Source of the DNA: Pyramidobacter piscolens
GTDB lineage: Bacteria; Synergistota; Synergistia; Synergistales; Dethiosulfovibrionaceae
Assembly (NCBI GenBank): GCA_004558205.1
Contig: SFDM01000032.1
Span: forward strand, 1-47,699
Reading direction: 5' to 3'
DNA length: 47,699 nt
Shown here piece after piece: positions 32,132 to 40,168 of this stretch. The notes beneath the pieces were generated by a model. It did no database searches. It was not told where the DNA came from and saw only the letters and a program-made list of their open reading frames with translations. Numbering within the stretch: the first letter of the stretch is position 1; each line of letters starts with the position of its first letter. The position numbers and the translations under genes were made by a program.

Positions 32132-33169
32132 ATGTCCCTTTCCAGGATAGAAACGCTGAAGGACGTGGCGTCGGTCGAAGTTTCCCTTGACCGACTGCCC
32201 AGCGCGACCCACGAGGAAATTCTGAACGGGCTGACCACGGACATCTACTTTATCAGGACCAGAGACATCCTAGCCCATGTCGGCCTTCTCAACGCGCCGG
32301 TGGTGGCCGAAGTCTTCGCCCGCCGTCACGGCGTTTTCGCGGGCCTCGAAGAAGTGGTCCGCCTTCTGGGCGACAAGGGCGTCCAGATCGACGCCCTGCC
32401 CGAGGGAACGCCCTTCGGTCCCAAGGACACGCTGATGCGCATCACAGGGCCCTACGGCGCCTTCGGCATGTACGAAACCACGCTTCTGGGCATGCTCGCC
32501 AGCTCCACGGGCTGGGCCACGGCTGCGCGCGAGTGCGTCGACGCCGCCGGAGGCAAACCCGTGCTGTGTTTCGGCGCCCGCCATATCCACCCTGCCGTCG
32601 CTCCCGTGATGGAGCGGATCGCCGTAAAAGTGGGCGGCTGCGCCGGCGCGAGCTGCATCTTGGGCGCCAAGCTGGCGGGGCTGAACCCCTCGGGGACCAT
32701 TCCCCATGCCGCGATCCTGCTGGCCGGCGACACCGTCAAGCTGGCCAAGATCTACGATGAACTGGCTCCCGCGGGCGAGACCCGCGTCGTCCTGATCGAC
32801 ACCTTTAAGGACGAGGGCGAAGAGGCGATCAGAGTGGCCGAGGCCCTGGGCGACCATCTGAACGCCGTGCGCCTCGACACTCCAAGCGAGCGCGGCGGCG
32901 TCACCGTCGAACTGATCAAGGAAGTCCGCTATCGCCTTGACATCGCGGGTTTCAAAAAGGTCAAGATCGTCGCCACCGGCGGCCTGACTCCCGACCGGAT
33001 ACGCCTTCTCGCGGCGGCGGGCGCCGATACCTTTGGCGTGGGCAGTTACATTACCCACGGCGTGGAGTGCGACATGACCATGGACATCAAAGAAGTGAAC
33101 GGAAAACCCGTGGCAAAACGAGGAAGATTGCCTGGACCACTGGACAATCCGCTCCTTGTTAGGGTATAA
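32132..33169 (+). CDS. pncB: Nicotinate phosphoribosyltransferase-type enzyme
   Basis: 345 aa, the short form of the family. TDIYFIRTRDIL near residues 35-46 includes the usual TDxY start region. CFGARHIHPAVAP near residues 149-161, GGCAGASCILGAKLAGL near residues 169-185, and ATGGLTPDRIRLLAAAGADTFGVGS near residues 289-313 (partly quoted) form the PRPP/nicotinate pocket. It salvages nicotinate into NAD. Starts 16 bp after secG. The promoter for the ribosomal protein genes lies inside its last codons. Confidence 0.88.
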   Translation: MSLSRIETLKDVASVEVSLDRLPSATHEEILNGLTTDIYFIRTRDILAHVGLLNAPVVAEVFARRHGVFAGLEEVVRLLGDKGVQIDALPEGTPFGPKDTLMRITGPYGAFGMYETTLLGMLASSTGWATAARECVDAAGGKPVLCFGARHIHPAVAPVMERIAVKVGGCAGASCILGAKLAGLNPSGTIPHAAILLAGDTVKLAKIYDELAPAGETRVVLIDTFKDEGEEAIRVAEALGDHLNAVRLDTPSERGGVTVELIKEVRYRLDIAGFKKVKIVATGGLTPDRIRLLAAAGADTFGVGSYITHGVECDMTMDIKEVNGKPVAKRGRLPGPLDNPLLVRV

Positions 33170-33170
33170 T
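33141..33170 (+). promoter_or_regulatory. Promoter of rplM-rpsI
   Basis: TGGACA (33141-33146), an 18-bp spacer, and perfect TATAAT (33165-33170), overlapping the pncB stop. The start is expected near 33177, giving a leader of about 190 nt. Confidence 0.65.
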
Positions 33171-33202
33171 ATCCAATTGTGAGAAACGCGCCTCCTCGTT
33201 CG

Positions 33203-33299
33203 AGCTCTGGTAGAGTCGTCACACACTCGCCCTACGGCCTCTGATCGATGAAGTGACGGTTGCGCTCAAAACACAGGGTTTCGCTAGTTCCCCAGAGCT
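33203..33299 (+). ncRNA. Structured leader RNA upstream of rplM (candidate autoregulatory)
   Basis: AGCTCTGG (33203-33210) can pair with CCAGAGCT (33292-33299), closing a domain of about 80 nt. Inside, CGTCAC (33217-33222) can pair with GTGACG (33253-33258). Promoter at 33141-33170 and start codon at 33366 frame it. Ribosomal protein operons often carry such leaders bound by one of their products. I cannot match it to a known leader class. Confidence 0.4.
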
Positions 33300-33365
33300 G
33301 CGGAGTCCGATCTTGCAGTTTTATTTCTCAAATACAAAAAGATAAGTAAAAGGAGTGTGTTTCGA

Positions 33366-33800
33366 ATGACCGGCAACCGGACATTCATGGCTCGTAAAGA
33401 GACCGTCCAGCAGGACTGGTTCTTGATCGACGCCACCGGCGTCCCCGCAGGGCGCCTTGCGTCGCGCGTCGCTCTGATCCTTACCGGAAAGAGCAAGCCC
33501 ACCTATACGCCTCACGTTGACACGGGCGATTTCGTCGTCATCATCAACGCCGACAAGGTTGGCTTTACAGGACACAAGCTGGAAAGAACCAAGATTCACT
33601 GGCACAGCGGCTTCCCCGGCGGATACCGCGAGATGACCTATGCTGAGGCCATGAACCGCAGCTCTGTCCGCCTTCTTGAGCGCATCATCTTCGGAATGCT
33701 GCCCAAGCACAACAAGCTGAACTTCGGACGCAAGCTGAAAGTCTACGCTGGCGCCAACCATCCTCACGCGGCTCAGAAGCCCGTGACCATTACACTCTAA
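33366..33800 (+). CDS. rplM: 50S ribosomal protein L13
   Basis: 144 aa from the ATG at 33366; AAAGGAG is 10 bases upstream and a GTG at 33357 overlaps it. Core motifs WFLIDATGVPAGRLAS near residues 18-33, KPTYTPHVDTGDFVVIINA, and HPHAAQKP near the end are standard for L13. It binds 23S rRNA early in 50S assembly. It is followed after 16 bp by rpsI, the usual pairing. Its leader and promoter separate it from the upstream metabolic genes. Confidence 0.97.
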   Translation: MTGNRTFMARKETVQQDWFLIDATGVPAGRLASRVALILTGKSKPTYTPHVDTGDFVVIINADKVGFTGHKLERTKIHWHSGFPGGYREMTYAEAMNRSSVRLLERIIFGMLPKHNKLNFGRKLKVYAGANHPHAAQKPVTITL

Positions 33801-33816
33801 AGAAGGAGGAGAAGAA

Positions 33817-34209
33817 ATGGCTACTTCTTTCTACTGGGGAACAGGCCGCCGCAAAAACGCCGTCGCTCGAGTCCGTCTCGTTGCCGGCGAAGGCAAGTTC
33901 CTGATCAATGATCGTGAGCCCGCTGAGTATCTGCCCCGCCACAACTGGATGACCAGCGCGATGTCTCCTCTGGTCGTCACCGGCCTTGAGGGCAAAGTCG
34001 ACGTGTTCGTGAACGCCCACGGCGGCGGCCTTACCGGCCAGTCCGGCGCCATCTGCATGGGCATTGCCCGCGCATTGGTAAAGCTGAACCCCGAGCTCCG
34101 CGCCGTGCTGAAGAAAGCCGGTATGCTGACCCGTGACTCCCGTATGGTCGAGCGCAAGAAATTCGGCCAGAAGGGCGCCCGTGCCAAGTACCAGTTCAGC
34201 AAGCGTTAA
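33817..34209 (+). CDS. rpsI: 30S ribosomal protein S9
   Basis: 130 aa. GTGRRKNAVARVRL (residues 7-20), GGGLTGQSGAICMGIARAL near residues 68-86, and the C-terminal tail KFGQKGARAKYQFSKR that reaches the P-site tRNA are all present. AAGGAGGAG precedes the ATG. Ends the rplM-rpsI operon before a strong terminator. Confidence 0.97.
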   Translation: MATSFYWGTGRRKNAVARVRLVAGEGKFLINDREPAEYLPRHNWMTSAMSPLVVTGLEGKVDVFVNAHGGGLTGQSGAICMGIARALVKLNPELRAVLKKAGMLTRDSRMVERKKFGQKGARAKYQFSKR

Positions 34210-34257
34210 ACCGAAGGATTCATCCTTTAGTTTTTTACCGCTTTATAAAGATAAAAA

Positions 34258-34290
34258 TGCCCGGCTTCTTCAAGGAGCCGGGCACTTTTT
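34258..34290 (+). terminator. Terminator of rplM-rpsI
   Basis: TGCCCGGCT (34258-34266) pairs with AGCCGGGCA (34276-34284), followed by CTTTTT. Confidence 0.9.
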
Positions 34291-34303
34291 CTTTCTGAAA
34301 CTC

Positions 34304-34331
34304 TTGACAGGATTCTTCAGGAGAGTATAAT
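34304..34331 (+). promoter_or_regulatory. Promoter of tRNA-Asn
   Basis: Perfect TTGACA (34304-34309), a 16-bp spacer and perfect TATAAT (34326-34331), 19 bp before the tRNA. Confidence 0.8.
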
Positions 34332-34350
34332 ATCCCCTGTTTTGCCCCAT

Positions 34351-34426
34351 TCCTCGATAGCTCAGCTGGCAGAGCGGGTGACTGTTAATCACTAGGTCGC
34401 AGGTTCAAGTCCTGCTCGAGGAGCCA
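34351..34426 (+). tRNA. tRNA-Asn (GTT)
   Basis: 76 nt with CCA encoded. TCCTCGA (34351-34357) pairs with TCGAGGA (34416-34422). The anticodon loop CTGTTAA gives GTT. D-arm AGCTCAGCTGGCAGAGC and T-arm GTTCAAGTC are canonical. Confidence 0.97.
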
Positions 34427-34438
34427 GAATACTTTGCG

Positions 34439-34469
34439 CGGCGGCCCTTTTCCAAAGGGCCGCCGTTTT
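34439..34469 (+). terminator. Terminator of tRNA-Asn
   Basis: CGGCGGCCCTTT (34439-34450) pairs perfectly with AAAGGGCCGCCG (34454-34465), followed by TTTT. A second, imperfect GC-rich hairpin without a T-tract lies at 34483-34525. Confidence 0.85.
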
Positions 34470-34551
34470 CAGTTGACAGAGGGAGGCCCCGCCGGCTGTT
34501 TTTTCAAGAACGGCTGGCGGGCCTCTCGCGTTGGCGGCCAGCTGGAGCGCC

Positions 34552-34682
34552 CTATACTATTTGGCAATAAAACGGCTAAATTAGAGACCGGGACCGACCC
34601 GAGGGGCCATGCAGTCGCTAAAGACTATCTCGGCCTATTCGGCCTGCCTATACGCGCTTGGTGGATGCACTCCCGGGCCGTC
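34552..34682 (+). repeat. Dispersed element R2, copy B
   Basis: Second copy of the element at 11885-12014. The core from GAGGGGCCATGCAGTCG to CGCTTGGTGGAT differs from copy A at about three positions. Flanks are about 60-70 percent alike; the far ends are GACCGACCCGAGGGG and a degenerate inverse ending CCCGGGCCGTC. Read in one frame the core gives GHAVAKDYLGLFGLPIRAWW, but no start or conserved longer frame is found. It lies in the 487-bp gap between tRNA-Asn and phoU together with hairpins and a promoter; no gene is seen there. Confidence 0.75.
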
Positions 34683-34780
34683 CTCTCTGTGTCCATTTTG
34701 CGTTTTTATCGTAAAGTAATATTAAAATCGTTAGTAAAATTATCTGAATACTGCGATTGTTTTCGAAGTGGCTCTGTGCG

Positions 34781-34808
34781 TTATTTTCCGCGTGGAATCT
34801 GATAAAAT
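34781..34808 (+). promoter_or_regulatory. Putative promoter of the first phoU
   Basis: TTATTT (34781-34786), a 16-bp spacer, and TAAAAT (34803-34808) with upstream TG. AT-rich DNA precedes it (34711-34755). Confidence 0.35.
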
Positions 34809-34913
34809 GGGATCGTGCGTAGGAGAATCTTTTTTACAGCGCCGCCGGCCCTGAAGCGCTGAACCTCTCGGAAGAAGGTTGTACGGGGCCGCGGCAGGAA
34901 AGGATGATTGACC

Positions 34914-35624
34914 ATGGAATGTCGTCGTGAAACGGAAAAACTGGTCCCGCTGCTTGAGAAGGAGCTGGACGCCGTCACAAACAGCACGCTGCGGCTGGCG
35001 GAGATGTCGAAAAATGCGTTAAAGCGGTCGGTGCTGGCGCTGCGGGATCATGACGAGGCGGCGGCGCGGCGGGTCCTTGTCGACGAAAGGGAGATTAACG
35101 CCCTGACGGATAAGATCAATGACGACTGCCTGAACTTTATCGCCCGGTTCCAGCCCATGGGGCGCGACTTGCGCTGCGTGACGTCCATGATGCTCATGGT
35201 CCGCGATATGGAGCGCATCGGCGACTACGGCAAAAACATTGCGGGTGTCGCGCTGCAGCTGCTCGACCAGGAGCCGCTTAAACCCCTGATCGACATTCCC
35301 GCTATGGCCGACACGGTGGGGCAGATGCTTGACCAGTGCTGCGAAGCTTTGAGCAGCAACTGCGCGGCGCTGGCCCAGGAGGTCTTTTCCTTTGACGACC
35401 GGGTGGACGACCTGGAAAAACAGATTCTCCGCGAGCTCCTTTTCCTCATGATAGAAAAACCGGAACGCATCGAGCGGGCCTGGCGCCTTCTCGATATCGC
35501 GCGGATTCTGGAACGCGCCGGCGACCACGCGACGAATATCGCCGAATACGTCTATTTCATCTGCTGCGGCAAGCATATCAAGGCTTCTGAAAACCGCAGG
35601 CCCCATTCCGACCCGCTGGCATAA
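34914..35624 (+). CDS. phoU: PhoU-family phosphate regulator, paralogue 1
   Basis: 236 aa from the ATG at 34914, nine bases after AAAGGA. Two similar three-helix bundles, each with the PhoU metal-site motif: ERIGDYGKNIA near residues 101-111 and ERAGDHATNIAEYVYF near residues 202-217. PhoU links phosphate uptake to PhoR signalling. It is a single-gene unit with its own terminator and lies far from the phoB-phoR locus at 44453. It is about as long as the second PhoU at 43737 and clearly paralogous (shared LTDRIN/DCLNFI segments). Such extra PhoU proteins can also work with Na/phosphate symporters. Confidence 0.93.
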   Translation: MECRRETEKLVPLLEKELDAVTNSTLRLAEMSKNALKRSVLALRDHDEAAARRVLVDEREINALTDKINDDCLNFIARFQPMGRDLRCVTSMMLMVRDMERIGDYGKNIAGVALQLLDQEPLKPLIDIPAMADTVGQMLDQCCEALSSNCAALAQEVFSFDDRVDDLEKQILRELLFLMIEKPERIERAWRLLDIARILERAGDHATNIAEYVYFICCGKHIKASENRRPHSDPLA

Positions 35625-35670
35625 AAAAAGCAGGAATCCCTCTACGGGGATTCCTGCTTTTTTTATGCCA
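35617..35670. terminator. Long perfect hairpin terminator overlapping the phoU stop codon
   Basis: Perfect 24-bp stem (35617-35640 with 35647-35670) and a 6-nt loop. Seven A residues and seven T residues within the stem make it work in both directions. The phoU TAA (35622-35624) lies inside the left arm. Confidence 0.92.
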
Positions 35671-35709
35671 GTTTCTTACAATGGATTCAGGGCTGACGTC
35701 CGGGACCGT

Positions 35710-36001
35710 CTCATGCTAATCTCTCATTGATGTGCTTAATATCGAATCGAAGAGCCGCGTCAAAAGATTTCAACGCAAGGGCGCAAAGGTTCGCAAAGGA
35801 AAACCTTAAAAGACTTTTAGAACCGCAAAATAAATCAAAACATATAAATTACCATCACGCTAACTCGCTTTTTTATTTAATAATTTAGGTCTTGTTTTTC
35901 CTTTGCGTCCTTTGCACCTTTTTTGTTCAGCCTTTGCGTTGAAATCCTTTGACTTTGATCTTCAGTTTGACATTAAGCACGTTGAATGCGAATCAGTATC
36001 A
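35710..36001 (-). repeat. MITE-like dispersed repeat, copy 2 (inverted)
   Basis: 292 bp in the opposite orientation to copies 1 and 3. Read on the minus strand it begins TGATACTGATTCGCATTCAACGTG and ends with the complement of TCATGCTAATCTCTCATTG. The nested GCAAAGG/CCTTTGC arms and the AT-rich centre with AAAAGACTTTTAGAACC are conserved. It fills the space between the phoU terminator and the DUF401 gene end; the gap 35671-36046 holds nothing else. Confidence 0.85.
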
Positions 36002-36046
36002 AGAGAGAAAGCTCAAGTTGCTTCGCTGTTGTGCCGGCGGCGTGTT

Positions 36047-37288
36047 TTACGCCCCCAGCAGCAGTTTATAGGCGTAGAAGAGGACGAATCCAGAGGAAAA
36101 CATGACGAGCGCCAGGGGCAGATAGGTCCTGTACAGCCTGGAAGAGCCGCATTCCATCTGTTCCACGGTGAGCAGCTGGCAGAGGTGGAGCGGGGAAAAA
36201 TAATAGCCCATAAAGCTCCACGCATAGACGGTGAAGCAGTAGAGAAGCTCCTGGGACGGCGGCAGGCGCAGCCCCAGGATCAGCGGCACGATGACCCCCA
36301 GCGGGACGTAGCTCAATCCCGTGGTGAAGCCGAAAAAGATCGCCGCTGCGGCGATGACCAGAAGGGAACTGAACCCCGAGTATTGGCTGAAAAGCGCCGC
36401 GAAGCCGTTCATGATCCCATCCATGCCCCTGATCGTATTCTGCATGAAAAACACGCCGAGCATCATGACGAAAACTTTCAGGCTGATACTTTCGACGAAG
36501 ATCCTGCCGTAGCTTTTGACGTCCTTCCGTCCCCAGACCAGAAGGATACACATCAGGCTTGCGAAGACGCTGTAGCACATCTGGACGCCGAAAATCCCGT
36601 TTAAAATGACCACCAGGTAGATGGGGAACAGGTATTTCAGGATGTCTTTCATTCCGCGGGCGAAGCGCGGGCTCCGTTCCCTGCGCGTCCCCGCGTAGCC
36701 ACTCAGGTAACAGAGGTAGGACGTGAGCTGCATCAGAAAGGCGTATCCCAGATTCAGCCCGATCAGCTTGTACAGGCTGATGTGGGGCGCCAGGCTGGAA
36801 AAGATGATCATGCTGGAGCTGGTGGGCAGCAGGAAATAGGCGATGTGCCTGAAAGACAGGTTGACGGCGGCGCGCTGTGACACGGGCATGTGCACCGTCT
36901 CGCCCAGCTGATACACGAAGGGGCTGGAAAGCTGAGCGCCTCCGGGGACGGAGAGCATCCCAATGGCGGCGGGCAGCAGCATCATGATGGTCCTTTCCGA
37001 CGTGAAGACTTCCTGAAAGGCCAGCACCAGCTTGTCCAGAATACCGTAATGTTTCATGAGGCAGCTCAGGATGCCGATCTGAAGGATGACCGAAATGGTC
37101 TTCATTGTATTCGTTGACAATAGGATGGACGTGAAGTTGCTGGCGACGGTTCCCGCGCCCTGCCCGGCCAGGACCGACATGATGGCCCCCGTGAGCAGCA
37201 GAATCACGCCGTGCCAGAGCCTGGTCCTGTTGGAGGCGTAGATCAGGAAGGCAAAGGCGGCGGCCATGGCGATGAGTTCTCTGACCAT
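36047..37288 (-). CDS. DUF401-family integral membrane protein, probable permease
   Basis: 413 aa with about ten or more membrane helices. Stretches AAIGMLSVPGGAQLSSPFV near residues 111-129 and FGFTTGLSYVPLGVIVPLIL in the C-terminal half match the DUF401 / GntP-like permease pattern as I recall it. Inner membrane. It starts 4 bp after the end of the D-serine dehydratase fusion gene and is surely cotranscribed with it, so D-serine or a related amino acid is the likely substrate; this is inference from context. Ends next to MITE copy 2. Confidence 0.8.
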   Translation of the reverse strand: MVRELIAMAAAFAFLIYASNRTRLWHGVILLLTGAIMSVLAGQGAGTVASNFTSILLSTNTMKTISVILQIGILSCLMKHYGILDKLVLAFQEVFTSERTIMMLLPAAIGMLSVPGGAQLSSPFVYQLGETVHMPVSQRAAVNLSFRHIAYFLLPTSSSMIIFSSLAPHISLYKLIGLNLGYAFLMQLTSYLCYLSGYAGTRRERSPRFARGMKDILKYLFPIYLVVILNGIFGVQMCYSVFASLMCILLVWGRKDVKSYGRIFVESISLKVFVMMLGVFFMQNTIRGMDGIMNGFAALFSQYSGFSSLLVIAAAAIFFGFTTGLSYVPLGVIVPLILGLRLPPSQELLYCFTVYAWSFMGYYFSPLHLCQLLTVEQMECGSSRLYRTYLPLALVMFSSGFVLFYAYKLLLGA

Positions 37289-37292
37289 CCCT

Positions 37293-38867
37293 TTACCTGA
37301 CCGGTTCTTCGAAATCCAGAGTCATGGAGCCGTCCTCTTTGACGACGCAGGGAACGCCCACTTTGTGGGATTGTCTTACCTCTTCGAAAAGAGGCTCGGT
37401 GTCGCGCAGCTTCAGAAATTCCTTCAACGTGGAGATGCCGCCGCAGATGTCGCGGTAGTCCACGGCGATGCGGTGTTCTTCGTAGAGGCGGAGGGCTTCC
37501 ACGGTGTCGGGGCAGTGGGTGGTGCCATAGACGGTCAGTTTCATGTTCTCCTTTATTCCCGTTTCGAGGTACTTTGCGACGACGTCGGGAGGGACGAGGC
37601 AGCCGCCCGTAGCCCAGGCGACGTGCGTGGCCTGGCCCATGACGCGTTCCAGGCCGCGGAGCTGGACGTAGCCTTCCAGGTCGCCGCTGCGGATCAGAGC
37701 CGCGTAGGCGGCGCAGGACGACGGTTCGATGAAGATATTTTCGGTCTTCATGAGGGCGCGCATCAGGTCGTAGAGCTTGTAGTCCTGGATGGTGGCGTCG
37801 CCGCTCAGGAGAGGCTCCATGACCCGGCCGACGAAGGCCGACGGGCGGCTGACGGCCAGGCCGTCGGCTTCGGTCTTTCCGCTGATGCCGAAGTCCTGGA
37901 CGCAGACCTGATCGTGAAGGCCCGAGGCAAGCCCAGCCAGCATGCAGCAGGCCTGCGTCGGTTCGGTGAAGAAGCAGTGCACGTTATCGCCGTAGATCTG
38001 CTTGAGGCCGTAAGCCACGCCGCCGGGAGCGCCGCCCACGCCGCAGGGCAGGTAGACGAAAAGGGGGTGCTGGGCGTCCACGACGACCGAGTGGACGGCG
38101 AGTTGTTCCTGCAGGCGCTTCCCGGCCACGGCGTAGCCTAAAAAGAGGTTGAGGGAGTTCTCGTCGTCCACGAAGTAGCTCATGGGATCGGCGTTGGAAT
38201 CGGCGCGTCCCCGTTCCACCGCCGCGCCGTAGTCGCCGCTGTACTCCTTGACCTCGGCGCCCTTGCGGCGCAGCAGGTCCTTCTTCCACTGGCGCGCGTC
38301 GGCGGACATGTGGACGATCACATGGAAGCCCAGCTGGGCGCTCATGATGCCGATGCTCAGCCCCAGGTTGCCCGTGGAACCCACCTGCACCTTGCAGCGG
38401 CTGAAAAATTCCCTGAACTTCGGCTCGGCGAGCACGCTGTAGTCGTCGGTTTCTTTCAGCAGCCCCGCGCCGATGGCCAGGTCCTCGGCGTGCTTGAGCA
38501 CTTCGTAGATCCCGCCGCGCGCCTTGATGGAGCCGGCGATGGGCAAATGGCTGTCTTTTTTCAGGAACAGCCGCCCCTGTATTTTCGCGTCATAGCGCTG
38601 GTTCAGGAAGGCCTTCATCGCGCAGGTCTCCGCCAGTTCCGACTCGATGATGCCCCTGGTTTCCCGCGTCTCGGGGAAAACTTTGGCGATGTAGGGCGCG
38701 AAGCGCTCAAGGCGGGCGCGGGCGTCCTCGATCTGTTCCAGCGGCACGGCCTTTTCCACGGCGGAGAAGGGACGCTGTTTGCCGTTGAGCCAGAGCGTTT
38801 CTCTGAGAGCTGCCGCGTCGGCCAGGGCAGGGACTGATTTTACCAGTTCTGCGATCTGTGCTTTCAT
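37293..38867 (-). CDS. dsdA: D-serine dehydratase fused to a C-terminal glutaredoxin-like domain
   Basis: 524 aa, about 80 longer than typical DsdA. Residues 1-440 are DsdA: HLPIAGSIKARGGIYEV with the PLP Lys at 115, GSTGNLGLSIG near residues 163-173, YLPCGVGGAPGG near residues 272-283. It converts D-serine to pyruvate and ammonia. Residues about 442-520 are a glutaredoxin-related domain: KLTVYGTTHCPDTVEAL with a single-Cys CPDT site (Cys 452) and GVPCVV near residue 504, the cis-Pro position. AAGGAG lies eight bases before the ATG. Upstream is mutY (33 bp away), downstream the DUF401 permease (4 bp). The second Cys of a CPxC site is missing. Confidence 0.92.
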   Translation of the reverse strand: MKAQIAELVKSVPALADAAALRETLWLNGKQRPFSAVEKAVPLEQIEDARARLERFAPYIAKVFPETRETRGIIESELAETCAMKAFLNQRYDAKIQGRLFLKKDSHLPIAGSIKARGGIYEVLKHAEDLAIGAGLLKETDDYSVLAEPKFREFFSRCKVQVGSTGNLGLSIGIMSAQLGFHVIVHMSADARQWKKDLLRRKGAEVKEYSGDYGAAVERGRADSNADPMSYFVDDENSLNLFLGYAVAGKRLQEQLAVHSVVVDAQHPLFVYLPCGVGGAPGGVAYGLKQIYGDNVHCFFTEPTQACCMLAGLASGLHDQVCVQDFGISGKTEADGLAVSRPSAFVGRVMEPLLSGDATIQDYKLYDLMRALMKTENIFIEPSSCAAYAALIRSGDLEGYVQLRGLERVMGQATHVAWATGGCLVPPDVVAKYLETGIKENMKLTVYGTTHCPDTVEALRLYEEHRIAVDYRDICGGISTLKEFLKLRDTEPLFEEVRQSHKVGVPCVVKEDGSMTLDFEEPVR

Positions 38868-38900
38868 GTTTATGTCTCCTTATTTTATCGAAATAGTCGC

Positions 38901-40016
38901 CTATGTATCGCGTTCCGTAAAAAGGGGAAGCTGTTCTTTTTCACCGTTCAAAGCTTTCAGCGCCAGGCGTTTCAGGCCTGCGGGCATGGGCAGTTTTTTC
39001 AGGTCTTCAGCGCTCCGGCGGCAGGTTCCGGCGGCGTCTGGCAGAGGGGTTTCGCCGCGCCACAGTTTGACGCGGACCTGCCACTGGGTGAACTTCAAAG
39101 TCTCCTCCAGGCCCGACGCACGGCAGGGGGCCATTGCGCCCAGTCCGGCGCGCAGCCGTTCAAAGCAGCTTTCGGCGGATTCGTCCGGCTCGCCGACAAG
39201 CCAGGGGATCTCGTAAAAACCGGCCCAGAGCCCGCCCGCGGGGCGAAGGCGCAGGGTCCAGCCGTCTTTTTCACCGCCCGCCAGAAGCGCCGCGCCCCAG
39301 CGGCGTTTGACCTTGGAGCGCGCCTCCGACACGGGGCGCTGGCCCTGGGTGCCCGCGGCGAAGGCGGCGCAGAGATCCGAGACGGGGCAGCTTTCGCAGT
39401 GGAAGGCGGGCGCGCAGTGAGTCGCACCAAGCTCCATGAAGGCCTGGGTCAGAATGTGCGGCCTGCCGAGCCGAAGGGTCTGAAGAACCTGGGCTTCCAC
39501 AATGTCGGCGCCCTTCTTTTTGGCCGGATCGTCGGCCAGGTCCAAAAGCCGGGAGAAAACCCGCCGCACGTTGCCGTCCACGGCGGGGACGGGCAGGTCG
39601 AAGGCGATGCTGCACAGGGCGCCGGTGGTGTAGGGCCCCAGCCCGGGCAGCCGCGACAGCAGTTCCCTGTCGGGCGGCAGCCCATCCAGCCCCATGGATT
39701 TCAGAGTCTGCGCCGTCTTTAAAAGGTTTCGCGCCCGGCTGTAGTAGCCCAGCCCCTGCCAGAGGCCGATCACTTCCTCTTCCGACGCCTCCGCCAGCGA
39801 CGCCAGAGTGGGAAAACGCTCCATCCATCGGACGTAAAAGCCCTTGACCCGCTCCACCTGAGTCTGCTGGAGCATAGCCTCCGACACCAGGACGCCGTAG
39901 GGGCTGCGGTCTTTTCGCCAGGGCAGGTCGCGGCAGTTGGCGCGATACCATTCGGTGAGCTTCGACGCGAGAAGCTCGTGAAAATGTTCATTCAGCGTCG
40001 GAAAAATGGACCTCAC
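38901..40016 (-). CDS. mutY: A/G-specific adenine DNA glycosylase
   Basis: About 371 aa from the GTG at 40016; the frame is open to a TTG at 40037, and the start is uncertain because no candidate has an ideally spaced ribosome site. LPWRKDRSPYGVLVSEAMLQQTQV (partly quoted) holds the catalytic Glu, LPGLGPYTTGAL is the helix-hairpin-helix, and PAVDGNVRRVFSRL holds the catalytic Asp. The Fe-S loop reads CAPAFHCESCPVSDLC, spacing 5-2-5 where 6-2-5 is usual. The C-terminal part is the MutT-like recognition domain. It removes A opposite 8-oxoG. Confidence 0.92.
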   Translation of the reverse strand: MRSIFPTLNEHFHELLASKLTEWYRANCRDLPWRKDRSPYGVLVSEAMLQQTQVERVKGFYVRWMERFPTLASLAEASEEEVIGLWQGLGYYSRARNLLKTAQTLKSMGLDGLPPDRELLSRLPGLGPYTTGALCSIAFDLPVPAVDGNVRRVFSRLLDLADDPAKKKGADIVEAQVLQTLRLGRPHILTQAFMELGATHCAPAFHCESCPVSDLCAAFAAGTQGQRPVSEARSKVKRRWGAALLAGGEKDGWTLRLRPAGGLWAGFYEIPWLVGEPDESAESCFERLRAGLGAMAPCRASGLEETLKFTQWQVRVKLWRGETPLPDAAGTCRRSAEDLKKLPMPAGLKRLALKALNGEKEQLPLFTERDT

Positions 40017-40096
40017 TCCCTTTCGTGCTTTCAGCAATCATAACACAAACCGCCGGCGGACTGTAGGGCGAGTTTCAGCCGAAGGGGTTCGAACAG

Positions 40097-40149
40097 CAAA
40101 AAGCCTCCGGCGCGCGAACCGTTAAGATTCGGCGCAGGAGGTTTTTTTC
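40097..40149 (-). terminator. Probable terminator of the YibE/F gene
   Basis: On the minus strand ACCTCCTGCGCCGAA pairs imperfectly with TTCGCGCGCCGGAGGC, followed by TTTTT. It lies between the YibE/F stop and mutY. Confidence 0.6.
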
Positions 40150-40168
40150 GCAGCGGCCTGCGGCTATT

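Noticed and set aside
34434..34802. 122-residue frame between tRNA-Asn and phoU
   Set aside because: Crosses a terminator, a hairpin, the R2 repeat and a promoter, and lacks a ribosome site. Only the R2 part recurs elsewhere.
35903..36604. 233-residue frame starting in MITE copy 2
   Set aside because: Begins in the repeat and continues antisense to the DUF401 gene; not a gene.
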